Shown: piece after piece, positions 1 to 10,674 of the stretch
Position numbering within the stretch: the stretch's first letter is position 1
Layout of the letters: each line of letters starts with the position of its first letter
Assembly (NCBI GenBank): GCA_963920575.1
Contig: OY986967.1
Span: 15,308,061-15,372,060, forward strand
Direction of reading: 5' to 3'
Origin: Narthecium ossifragum
Taxonomy: Eukaryota; Streptophyta; Magnoliopsida; Dioscoreales; Nartheciaceae
DNA: 64,000 nucleotides
Notes under the pieces: model-generated
What the model saw: only the letters and a program-made list of their open reading frames with translations
Databases searched by the model: none
Told to the model about the DNA's origin: nothing
Translations under genes and position numbers: made by a program

Positions 1-142
1 GCTGAACTTAGTGTCCTTAAAACTAAAAGTGACATATCAGAAATGTCAGTCTGAGTCACTTCCACTATATCTTAGCTCAATCATATGATTCTTTTCATCA
101 AAACTTGTAATATGTTTGTTCCTTAATTGAAAGTTTCTGCAG
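1..142 (+). other. 3' end of an intron of the MRC/PII1-like gene
   Basis: AT-rich sequence without coding signal that ends in a pyrimidine-rich tract and TTTCTGCAG at 134-142, a good plant 3' splice site. The reading frame of the following gene is open from 143 and continues without a stop into the long coiled-coil frame. Earlier exon(s), including most of any transit peptide, would lie left of the window. Confidence 0.6.
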
Positions 143-2416
143 AACTGTCATCTGAGTCTCAACCCAAAGAAGAGATTTCTGGTTATTCTTGAATCTCCAA
201 AGAGAAAGAGCTGTCACCAGTCGATGGTTTTATCGGTTTTGGATGAGCTGAAGTCAAACGTCAGTAATGATGGCAATGGTGCTACTGAACCAGCTGGGGT
301 TATTCTTGAGAGATTGTTTGTACAAACACAGAAACTGGAAATGAGAACGAGCAATGACTCAAGTCTTTCTAAGGACGTGGGATTTGACATTAACCTTGGC
401 ATTTTGGAGTCAGACCTTCAAGCTGCCTTATCAGCCTTAACTGAAAAGGAAAAAGATCTTCAGGATGCAGAAAAAAAGGTTTTGCTAGATCATGCTAGAT
501 TGAACCAAACAAAGAAGGACTTAGAGCAGCGAGAGAAAGAAATAGCTGCTGCACATGTGAAGCAGAAACACTTGGAAGAAGAACTGCAGAGAGCTAACAG
601 TGATCTAGCGTCTCAATCTATACAAATTGAACATCTAAGGCTTTTAGTTGAAGAGCAGGAAAAGAAGATTGCCATCTCGAAGTCTGCACTTTCTCTGAAA
701 GAAGGCGAACTGGATAAATTAAGAAGTGAATTGATGAAGAAAAAAGAGGAGGCAGCAATCATGAGTTTGGAACTTGAATCCAGAAGCCTGCTTTTGAATG
801 AAGCAAATGGAATTATACAAGAGCAAGAAGCAAAAATCCAGAAGCTTCAGAGGGAGATAGTAGAAAAAGAACACAGTTTAGTCAACTCTCTCCAACTAAG
901 CAAAGCCAAAGAAGATGACCTGAAAATCATGGAGGTCAACCTAGAGAAGCAGACTTCTAAATGGTTAGCCGCACAAGAAGAGTTGATAAAACTAGCGGAG
1001 CAAGCATCCAAGAACATGGAGGATCTGAATGAGACTAGTGAAGAGTTTAAACGTGTAAAAGCAATTCTTGCTGACATAAGATGTGAACTAATCTCTTCGC
1101 AAGAATCTCTTGCATCTTCTCATAAAAAGATGGAGACTCAAGGACATCAGCTTGCAAAGCAATTGGAAGAACTCAATGAGCAAAAGTGTAGATGGATTTC
1201 TTATGAACAAAGTTTAAAGGAAGCTCAACTAGAAATTCAAAGCGAGAGAACAAAATTTGAAGCTGCATATGTTCAGTGCAAGGACCTCAAAATGCAGTTG
1301 TCAATCGAGCAGGAAGCGGTAGGACAATTACAAGAGGAGTTAAATAAGGAAAACGCTTCTTTGGAAGAGTCAACAAAAGAAATAACATTGCTTCAGAAGG
1401 AACTCGAAAAAAATGAGCTGGAGTATGGTAACCTAAAAAATCTTCTGCAGCTAAAAGAATCCAAATTGATAGATGCTGGGGCTTTTATCCAGCATTTGAA
1501 ATCAGAAAAAATTTCCCTTGAGCTCGTTATAAAAGAAAAGGATGCTGATCTCTTGAACACACAAGAGAAGTTTGCTGATGTTAACCATGAAATTGCTGAG
1601 CTACGAAGTCTAATGAGTACCAAAGAAGATGAGCTCATGGAAGCAACCAAGAGATTGGAGGAGAAGGAAAAGCATGTTTCAGTGATTCAAAACGAAATAA
1701 CTGACACCAAGCAGAAGTTTTCTGAAGCTGTATCAGTTGTTGAACGAATAACCCAGCTGACAAACAAGCTTGTTGTTTCTGTCAAGAATGAAGACAACCG
1801 CATTTTGGACCTGTTGGATGAATTCAGCCCGCAGCCTTCAGTGGAAAATGATGCTCATTCCGAGCATAAATATATGGGGAGCATGCTTGAAATTATGCAG
1901 GAACTGCTCGGCATGAAGGAGATGGACCTTCTAGCTGCTCAAAGAGCTCTGCAAGCCAAGGATGAGGAGCTCAGAACAGTCCTCAGAAAATGGGATATGA
2001 GGGAGAAGGAATTGGATAAGCAGAAAGAAGAGATGCAGGATGATGCTAATGGTCTAAAGAAGCTTTACACCCTAGCTCAAGAAAGAAGAAATGATATAAC
2101 CACAGGGGACTTGGCTATAGAAAAACTTCAGCTTGAGGCTGCTCAGTTGGAAGCTGAAGCTGCAACCAGTGCTCTAGAGAAACTTGTGAGAATGAGTGGC
2201 CAGCTTCTGGAAGAAAGCAGTGCTGGAAGGAACCCTGACATGGATGTGCACATGTCTGCAAGTTATGAAGAAGAAATAGGTCATGGTCCTGGCATGAGTG
2301 TGGACCTGAGTATAAGCAGTCTCAAGGAAGCTGAAAAGGAAGTTGCCCGCCTTTTTGTTTTGACTGAGCAACTTGTAAAGGATGCTGGTATTGGAGCTAA
2401 TGAAGAGCAGCAGTAA
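143..2416 (+). CDS. Coiled-coil plastid protein, MRC/PII1-like (starch granule initiation), 5'-partial
   Basis: The frame runs from a splice acceptor at 142 to a TAA at 2414-2416, about 757 residues. The first ATG at 224 is probably internal, because the frame is open upstream to the acceptor and the Lys/Arg/Ser-rich stretch before it looks like the end of a transit peptide. The protein is almost wholly heptad-like Glu/Lys/Leu/Gln coiled coil, with a short conserved C-terminal section rich in ALEKL and KEAEKEVARLF-type segments. Overall layout, length and motifs such as LYTLAQER followed by GDLAIEKLQLEAA fit the plant myosin-resembling chloroplast protein MRC (also called PII1), a partner of starch synthase 4 known from Arabidopsis. 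That identity is from memory of the family. Other plastid coiled-coil proteins are the alternative. The large final exon is intact. Confidence 0.72.
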   Translation, partial: NCHLSLNPKKRFLVILESPKRKSCHQSMVLSVLDELKSNVSNDGNGATEPAGVILERLFVQTQKLEMRTSNDSSLSKDVGFDINLGILESDLQAALSALTEKEKDLQDAEKKVLLDHARLNQTKKDLEQREKEIAAAHVKQKHLEEELQRANSDLASQSIQIEHLRLLVEEQEKKIAISKSALSLKEGELDKLRSELMKKKEEAAIMSLELESRSLLLNEANGIIQEQEAKIQKLQREIVEKEHSLVNSLQLSKAKEDDLKIMEVNLEKQTSKWLAAQEELIKLAEQASKNMEDLNETSEEFKRVKAILADIRCELISSQESLASSHKKMETQGHQLAKQLEELNEQKCRWISYEQSLKEAQLEIQSERTKFEAAYVQCKDLKMQLSIEQEAVGQLQEELNKENASLEESTKEITLLQKELEKNELEYGNLKNLLQLKESKLIDAGAFIQHLKSEKISLELVIKEKDADLLNTQEKFADVNHEIAELRSLMSTKEDELMEATKRLEEKEKHVSVIQNEITDTKQKFSEAVSVVERITQLTNKLVVSVKNEDNRILDLLDEFSPQPSVENDAHSEHKYMGSMLEIMQELLGMKEMDLLAAQRALQAKDEELRTVLRKWDMREKELDKQKEEMQDDANGLKKLYTLAQERRNDITTGDLAIEKLQLEAAQLEAEAATSALEKLVRMSGQLLEESSAGRNPDMDVHMSASYEEEIGHGPGMSVDLSISSLKEAEKEVARLFVLTEQLVKDAGIGANEEQQ

Positions 2417-3440
2417 AGGCATGGCTAACGCTGTTAGAGTTGTGATTAATTAGGTTTCTACTCCATCAGCACAGTGAATTCTGCCGTTAGTGTGAAGCAA
2501 TCCTTCATGACTATTACCCAAATTCTAGTCTTTACCAACAGGTAATATGAAAGACAGATGGATCACTGATCTGACTTCCAAGTGGTGTCCTAAATTTGCA
2601 TCTTGATAAAAGTTGGCTGACAGATTGCACAGTCACCTTTGTATCTACTCGAAGTAGATCAGTATCTGAGGGTTCAACAGTCGAAGGCTGTAAGTCTTTT
2701 AAGGACCAGTTCAATTGTTTGCCTTGCTAGCTGCAGTGAAGCTTACAAAAATTTGCACCTTTGCTCTGCTGATGCTACTGCAGATAGCATAGACTTAATG
2801 CCCTATAGGCAGCATCGTGCTCATGAGTGGAGTCCATTTTCTGAAACTCTCATGGAGCTTCTAGGGTATGATGATCCTCTTTTCTGCACAGGCAAAGTAA
2901 AGTTCCAAACTTAGGAGGATGTCAGAGCCTGCTTCTATGTGATCTGCTTGGAGAGTAGAATGCCAACTATAGCAATGAGAGCAGATAGAGAGAGAACATT
3001 TCCTAGGAACAAATGTATGACAAACTCGCATGTATTCTAAGCATCTTTTTGAGCACAGACTATTCTTGATTGAATGTCAAGAAACAATGTGAACTTGACT
3101 GAATACCACATATGTATACTGGAGATGATCGCCTGCTTTCTGAATGTTACATATTTTGTCCAGCGGTTGCCTTTGGTGCTATCTTCGTATGTCTATGTCT
3201 GAAGTTGTAACATCATTGAAAAGGTAGTCTTGGTCTTGATGTCACCGCTGTCAGCATGAGAAACATAACTACTAACCTCAAAAGCTTGGAGATTTACTAG
3301 GGATGTCATGACAATGCGACCTTTTACATGTTTTTGAAAGGCTAGATCTCTTACCGTAGAAGAGTCGTGTTAGCCAAAATAATGGCTAACCAATCAATGA
3401 ATGACATGTGAGCATAATGGATATGACCGATGGCTTATGT
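2417..3440 (+). other. 3' UTR and intergenic spacer after the coiled-coil gene
   Basis: No supported gene. The first few hundred bases are likely 3' UTR; no strong polyadenylation signal was picked out. A 91-codon frame at 2639-2914 has no recognisable family. The spacer runs into the decayed retrotransposon leader near 3440-3480. Confidence 0.5.
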
Positions 3441-3480
3441 TCTGATTGCTCAACTCATCTGGTCGATCAAATGTTTGATG

Positions 3481-3625
3481 TACATGGAAGAGGCATCGGC
3501 CAAATGCAATTGAGGCATATACAAGGAAGAGTCATCGACCAAAGACAATTATGATGTGTGCAAGAAAAGATCATCGACCAAGTGCGATGGTAATGTGTAC
3601 AATGAAAGATCATCGGCAAAATTTC
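3481..3625 (+). repeat. Four imperfect ~39-bp tandem repeats in a retrotransposon leader
   Basis: Units begin near 3481, 3520, 3560 and 3599, each with a core like GAAGAGTCATCGACCAA. They lie directly before a TGGCATGCCTGGTGGGA box (3641-3657), which resembles the primer-site/leader region of Tat-type gypsy elements. Confidence 0.6.
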
Positions 3626-3636
3626 CACTTCAACAA

Positions 3637-4740
3637 TTTTTGGCATGCCTGGTGGGACATTGCGTCAAATGTTTTATGGAAATTGGTCAAAGTGGACATA
3701 ACGGTATGGTAGTTACCCGTACCGGACGAGATACTCACAGTGGTGGAGGAAACACTGATCACAACAATGCCCCAATCATTGAAGATGTTAATGATAACGA
3801 ACAAATCGACTAACCACCCGTTGCCCAACCACAAGTAGATTATCGTGAAAGGATGATATATCGCAATGTAGAACGGGGTGAACCATCAATTAGAAATGGT
3901 CCAGGTTATGAGACCATAACTACTAGGACCGCACACATTATGGTTGATGATGCGTTGCAGGCCAATAACCAGCAAATGGCAAATCATATCGCTCTAGCTT
4001 TGCAGCCTTTTATAGAAACTATGCAAAATTTCATGAATGTGACCGTACCAAACACAAATAATGGTCATAATATCATTAGGCCGACAACAAACACTGCTCA
4101 TAATATCGGTCAAGATGATAGTAACAATCGTATCAATAGCAATAGTCAAGACCAAATGTAATCGGCCAAGTACCTGGGTCATATATATCACCAAACCATG
4201 GACATATACAAGCAAATGTTAACAATCAGCAACCAATCTTCAATATCGGTAGTCTAGGATATATCGCTAACCCAATAGTATTGCCATATAATGGTGTTCC
4301 TACTAATCCAACTAATTTTGTCCTTTTAAATATCCCAAACGCTAATGCCCGTACAATGGGTAGCATTTTGGCCAAAAAAATAATGGCGAAGGTATTGGTC
4401 AAGTAGGTGGACAAAATAATAGGCCGATTGGAAATAATGGTAACGACTCAAGGATGGTCAATATACCTCTTCAAAATAATTATCGGCCAAATGATATACC
4501 TCCTCAAAATAATTATCGGCCAAACGATTTACCTCAATAAAATCATTATCGGCTAAACTATATACCTCATCAAAATAATTATCGACCAAATGATATACCC
4601 CAATTCAATGGTCGGCCAAAGAATAAATACTATAACCAAATGTATTATAACCCTCTATATGATCCAATGGATGTTCTACGAGAATAAGTGGTCGATATAT
4701 TACATGAACAAATAGGTTTAGGACGACCAACTACTCATGG
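3637..4740 (+). pseudogene. Ty3/gypsy (Tat-like) gag, segment 1, decayed
   Basis: Asn/Gln-rich gag N-terminal region with the leader motif GHNGMVVTRTGR near 3697-3732. The same frame is open at 3556-3813 and 3853-4161 but is broken by a TAA at 3811-3813 and later stops, so it is a pseudogene. From 4441 to 4640 there are repeated units reading AATTATCGGCCAAA. The segment stops abruptly where a TGTCACGCCCCGG LTR end begins at 4741. The coding sense appears to resume at 15883, so this is the host into which the following elements inserted. Confidence 0.68.
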
Positions 4741-5935
4741 TGTCACGCCCCGGCCCAGAAGATCCATCCGGACCGGGACGTGAGGGAGGGGCACCTACAC
4801 CTGTTCACTTCCAATCGGGTGTGATACAACAATTATCATAAATAATTTAAACATCTGACTTCTGAAGGCATAATTGAAATCTAAAACATACTATTCCATT
4901 AACATCAGAGTTGTACAAATTTATATCAGAATTACTCAAAGATAGAAATTATACATATAAACTAATCCACGAGGGATACTGTATACCAAAACTGCCCAAC
5001 TGTATGATCGGATCCTCAGTCACCTCAACGCCCTCCAGAAGTCGACGCGTCGCGAAAAGCTGATATGCTGGGAGCTACGGAGACATCGGCGTCTGCACCT
5101 GCAAACGCAGCCCGGGTAGGGTGACCATAAAGCCCAGTAGGGTTCTACTCTACGTCACACTCAAGGAAGGGGAAACTGCAACTGAACCGTCTCCTTGCCA
5201 AGCCTAAGGCGCAACTACAACAAGCAAACAAACGCGACGGGGATCACGCCTGCTCTGGACGCTCCTCAATCGCCGACCAAGCCGGGGATCACGCCGGCTC
5301 TAGGCGCTCCCAAAACATCAACAACAGAAAAGTAAACCACCCACACTCAAGCTTGGAAAAGGAGGACGGTACGACCTCTAAACCTCAAAAATCAATATCT
5401 GATAAGTCAATAGTACCACAATCTCGTCCTAGACCAGGCTACCCAACCACAGTTCTAGAGCTAGACCTGAGCTACCCGAGAGCATCGGATCGACGATCAA
5501 CCCATCGTCCATGCCTTAACCTAAAATGCATCTAATGCAATGAAATGCATGCACCTATACAAACATTTAACCTAAGTGTCACTATATGGCATACCAACAA
5601 TATGAGGCAGAATTATTCTACACATTCCCGGGAGCCGTGACTCTCCCGGTTAACCACAAAGCAGTAAAGATCTAACTACTATAAGTTACAATTAAATAAA
5701 GCATCATAAATAAATGCAACTACAGTTAACACATGCTTATCGAAAAACTGATTAAAACCCATAAAAGTCGGCAAAACAATCAGAAATACAAATCATCGTA
5801 AAACTTAAGGTAAAGCGTAAAATCAAGATTAAAACACCATAATATCCTAATTCTAGCAATATAAAAGACATAAAAGAAAACCGAGTTGATTTGGAATCAA
5901 ACAGTTGAAAACCAAGCCAAAGTCAGCTTACTACA

Positions 5936-6649
5936 CAAAGGAGATCGATCTTCATGCCCATGAAGATCGATCTTCTCCATACGCGCCCTCTGTCAAGGCA
6001 AATGATCAATCTTCACACCCAGTGGAGATCGATCTTCTTGTGGAGGAAGATCGATCTCTCCCTTAGGAGTGGTCAGCACCGCACCCCACCTCAACACGAA
6101 AGAGATCGATCTTCATGGCTGTGAAGATCGATCCTTCTCGGGCTAGGCGTGAGATCACAAGAGTGATCGATCGATCCTTCTTGAGAACCGCCGAAAACCC
6201 ATCGGAGAAAACACCGGAAAACGCACGAAATATAAGACCAAACTTCATAAAACTCAGGGATCTGGTAGCATGGAACTAGGGGAGTCCGAAAACACTGAAA
6301 TACCGAAAAACCAATGGCTACATACAAAGATCTAAGCTAAATAGAGACAAAGCAAACCTAAGTTACCAATTCTTAAGATCTGGGTAGAGATCCCTACCTA
6401 GAAGCGATGGAAGCCTCCAAATCCAGCTCAACAAGCCTTGGATCGTCCAAACGATTCTCCCCAAGCCGTCGGGTTCGACCTCCTTCCAAGATTTCCAAAG
6501 AAATCAAAACGAAGTCGGTGGGTTCTACTTATAGAACCAGTCACGACCAGAGAGATCGATCTTCACCCCCATGAAAATCGATCTTCTTCGTGACAAGGCA
6601 AAGACTTTTCAGGCACAGGGAGATCGATCTTCTATGTCGAGAAGATTGA
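5936..6649 (-). promoter_or_regulatory. Palindrome arrays AGATCGATCT around the LTR TATA box
   Basis: At least nine AGATCGATCT-type palindromes lie at 5940-6175 and 6552-6649. Several are paired as inverted arms around short spacers, for example the pair at 5942-5974. A TATA-like box lies on the minus strand at 6526-6537 (TTCTATAAGTAG). The 6552-6649 group is therefore just upstream of the presumed start, and the 5940-6175 group is downstream. The right LTR repeats the arrangement (arrays at 14960-15220 and 15597-15700). Confidence 0.65.
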
Positions 6650-7115
6650 TGTCGCGCCCCGACCCGCGAAAGCCCAACCGAGCCGGGCGACGCGAACCGG
6701 AACCTACAAAACGCGGAAAAAGACGGCGAGGGTTCCCTCTAACCTATTGGTCTCCCTAGCAATTCATCAAAAACCCCCAAATTAAAACAACAATTTATAT
6801 AGCAGAACCTCGAACCACCGATTCAAAACCCAAAGTGTTTAATATACATAACCTCGGAGAGAGGAAGATTCGAATACAACATTACTCCCGTAGGAGACTA
6901 ACTAACCAAAGGTAAAAGCAGTAAAGATCGCCACCTCTCAAAGTCCACCAGTCGCCGTCGCACCGGCGACCAACTGCCCGGTAGGGGCCACATAGGAAGA
7001 ACTGACGCCTGCACCTGCAAAACGCAGCCCGGGTAGGTGTGAGCACTAAGCTCAGTAGGGTTCTACACTACGACACACAGAAGGAAGAGGGAAACACAAA
7101 AGTGTCGCCCTCAAG

Positions 7116-8156
7116 CAAGGTTCTAAAAAACGCCCTGGGCGGCCGCCTAGGCGCTGGGCGCCTCCCAGCCGCCCGGATTAAAGCCTAGGCGATAGAGCTA
7201 GGCGCTCGCCAGAAAATCGGCCGCCTAGGCGGGCTGGGCGGCCACCTAGGCGGGCTGGGCGGCTGAGCGTTTTGGCTGGGCGTTTTGGCTGGGCCGTTTT
7301 GGGCCTTTTGACTGGGCCCTTTTATCAACTTAACCCCAGTAAGGCAGTTATCCCCTCATTCCTATTCAACTACTCCAGTTCTCCTTCTCCAAGACTCCAT
7401 CGATCTCGAGAGCCTCTCACCTCTGCCGATTTGCTCTCCGATCTCCACCGGCGCTTAGACCGGATCTCAAGATCTCACTCACCTCCGTCGCTCCGCGCCG
7501 CCCTCACCTCGAGTCCTCGACAAATCTCACCTCCGCCGCTCCGCCCTCACCTCGACGACGACAGATCTCACCTCAGGGCCTCAGGCCCTCACCTCGACCT
7601 CGACCTCGACCTCGTGCTCAAGGAGGAGGAGGCAGGAACTTGCTCCGTTTGCTCTGAAATCTCACCGATTTCAGCTCCGCCGGACCGCTGCTCCTCGCTA
7701 CCCTAGATCTCAGGTTCTCTGCTCCTCGCTACCCTAGATCCTTCTGGTATCGATTCATATGTGCTGCATAAAAACAGAGCAATTGTAAGCTAGATTAGTG
7801 AATTGAAGGATGTAGCTAGAATGCTAGATTAGTTTCTGATGAGATCGGTAAGTACCAATTTTAAGCTTGATTTTGGAAATTAAAATATGTAGTAGATGAT
7901 TCATGCTGGTTTGTGATGGAGAATGGATAATGTTCAAGATTTGCTCATTATTCAATCTTTTGTGTCTGATTGCATCCAATGAAACATGAATTCTAGCTTC
8001 TCTTATGCATAAAAACAGAGCAAGTTCTTTCATCTTTGAGACATTTGCTGCTCCATTCACCAAGAGGGGTCTGCTGCTCAAGTTCTTAATTCTGGGGGGT
8101 GGATCAGTAGATTCAGTACTGGCCTACTACCGCGCCACAGTTTCAGGCAACATCTA
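7116..8156 (+). other. hAT 5' region: terminal and subterminal repeats, then transcribed leader or promoter
   Basis: 7140-7265 is dense in GCCTAGGCG and GGGCTGGGCGGC repeats. 7340-7740 is CT- and GC-rich and reads open by composition only. 7740-8156 is AT-rich and leads to the transposase ATG. No domain was recognised in the 144-codon frame at 7272-7706. Confidence 0.6.
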
Positions 8157-10674
8157 ATGGCGGGTACTACATCTTCCTCTGCCTCTAATACAATGGAGGA
8201 AATGAATAGGTCATTGAAGCGTGGTTCGGGTGATATTGGATGGGAATTTGCGGAGTTGGCGGATGCTTCAAATTTAGATAAGTTGAAGTGTAAGTTGTGT
8301 GGGAAATTAGTGAGTGGTGGAATATATCGAATGAAGCAACATATTGCCCACATCAAAGGAAATGTGGCTGTTTGTAGAAAGTCTTCAGATGAGGATAAAG
8401 CCAAATGCAAGAAGGCTATTGAAGATGCAAAGTTTAAGAAGAAACAAAAGAGTAGACATGAAGAAGAAGTGAGGCAAGAAGTTATTCTTGAAGAAGATGA
8501 AGACGATAAAGCAAGCCAAGAGACAAGAAGAAAGCCACATTATCTTGGGCCTCTTGACCATTTTGCATCCACCGTCGATCCCGATTCTTCATTGGATGGA
8601 AGTAGGAAGATGAGACAACAAAATCTCAATGATGCACTTTTCAAGCAAAGAACACATAGTGTGCTTCAATATTTGGCTAGATGGGTGTATGAAGCCGGAA
8701 TTCCTTTTCATGCTATTGAGAATGATATCTTCAAGAGGTTTGTGGAATCGGTTGGTCAATTTAGCCCGGGTTATCGACCTCCAACCCAATACCAATTGAG
8801 GGAGCCATTGTTGAAGGAAAAGGTAGAGAGAACTAAAAGTTTATTGAAGAAGCAAGAAGAAGAGTGGGCTTTGAATGGATGGTCTATTATGACCGATGCT
8901 TGGAGTGACCGGAAAAGAAGAAGTATCACGAATTTGTGTGTCAATTGCGCGGAAGGAACAACTTTTCTTTCTTCTAAGGAAGCATCGGATGAAGCACACA
9001 CCGGGACATATATTTTTGAGTATGTGGACAAGTGCATTGAAGAAGTTGGACCACAAAATGTGGTTCAAGTGGTGACGGACAATGCTTCAAATAATATGGC
9101 GGCGGGAGATTTGATGAAGTCGAAGAGGCCAAACATATTTTGGACGTCATGTGCAACTCACACCATAAATCTTATGCTTCAAGGAATTGGCAACTTACCT
9201 AGATTCAAAGGAGTGATTGAGAAGGCAAAGAACTTCACCATCTATATCTATGCACATCACAAGACTTTGGCATTGATGAGAAAGTTTACAAAGAAAAGAG
9301 ACATAGTGAGGCTGGGAGTCACTAGATTTGCAACCGCTTTCCTCACTTTGCAAAGCTTGATGGACAAAAAGAATGAGTTGAGAGCTATGATTACTAGTGG
9401 TGAATGGAATGAAAGCAAGCATGCAAAGAGTGTAAAGGGGAAGGCGACGGTGAATATCGCTTTGAGTGCTTCCTTTTGGAATGGGGTGAATCTTTGCTTG
9501 AAGGTGTTTGCCCCTTTAGTTAAGGTGCTTCGCATTGTCGATGGGGATAAAAAACCATCAATGGGCTTTGTGTACGGTGAACTACTTAGAGCCAAAGAGG
9601 AGATTAAAATAGCATTCAAAGATCAAGAAGCTCACTATCGTCCAATCCTTGACATTGTTGATGGGAAAGCTCGTGATCGACTTGATAGTCCATTGCATTT
9701 AGCGGGCTATCTCTTGAACCCTTATTACACATATAAGGCTCTAAACATTGAAAATGATAATGTGGTTATGGATGGGTTCTTTACTTGTGTTGAGATATTC
9801 TTTTCCGATGATATGGAGACTCAAACTTTGGTGACTAACAAAGAATTGCATAAGTTTTTGAAGAAAGAGGGTGCATTTGGAAGAGCTTTGGCTAAGGTGG
9901 GATGCTCACAAAATGACGACAATTATGATCCGGGTAAGAAATACTTACTTAAATTTTTTATATAGCCAATTGTTATTGTTATGTTTGTTTTGCTTTTGGA
10001 GTATGTAGTATATACTAAATATTAATGCATAATTGTTGTTGCTTTTGGTGTCTTTTAGTTGCATGGTGGAATATTTATGGGAACAATGTACCAACATTGC
10101 AAAGATTGGCTAAAAGGATACTTTCATTGACTACAAGTTCATCCGGATGTGAGAGAAATTGGAGCGCTTTTGAGGGGGTAAGTACTTATTTAGTTATGCA
10201 GCTTATGCTATGCACTTATACTAACTAGTAAGTTGTAATGTAGCTTATGCTATTTTTTTTCCCTTAATGCAGATCCATACAAAGAAAAGGAATAGACTAG
10301 ATACGACAAGGTTGAACAATTTAGTCTATGTCCAATTCAATGCCAAGATCATCAACAAGAAGAGAAGAGAGAAAGAGAAGAATGCGGATGTACTACTTGC
10401 TAGTGAAGCTACTATGGCACAAGGATGGATTGTTGATGGTGGTGATGAAGATGTTGAGTCGGATTTTATTAGTGAAATGGTTGGAGAGGGATTGACAGTG
10501 GATGGTGGCTTAGAGTCTAGGAGAAGTTCTAGACTTCAAGAAATTAGAGAACTTGAGGAGGATTTTGTATCGGATGAAGAGGAAGAAGAAGATGAGATGG
10601 ATTTTGAGTTTGAGTCCGATACGGAGGGAGTACTAGAGGGATATGGAGAAGAAGAATTTGAGGCATATGTTTGA
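8157..10674 (+). CDS. hAT-family transposase, three exons, apparently intact (765 aa)
   Basis: Exon 1 is 8157-9933, exon 2 is 10059-10177, exon 3 is 10273-10674 with TGA stop. The introns begin GTAAG and end TTTTAG and ATGCAG; the spliced length is 2298 nt, exactly 766 codons. Domains in order: BED-type zinc finger (C45, C48, H62, H65), a DUF659/RNase-H-like core with candidate catalytic aspartates D247 (MTDAWSD) and D308 (VTDNASNN), a CERNWSAFE hAT dimerisation motif spanning the exon 2-3 region with IHTKKRNRL after the splice, and a very acidic C-terminal tail. No stop or frameshift was seen. An AATAAA-like signal follows near 10759. Its job is cut-and-paste mobilisation of the surrounding element; intactness suggests possible recent activity. 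Confidence 0.9.

Noticed and set aside
224..226. ATG at 224 as the true start of the coiled-coil gene
   Set aside because: The frame is open upstream to a good splice acceptor at 142 and the intervening residues look like a transit-peptide end, so 224 is probably an internal Met.
2639..2914. 91-codon frame after the coiled-coil gene
   Set aside because: It lies in the likely 3' UTR, has no family match and no supporting signals.
7272..7706. 144-codon frame in the hAT leader
   Set aside because: It is open only because of GC/CT-rich composition and has no domain; the real gene starts at 8157.
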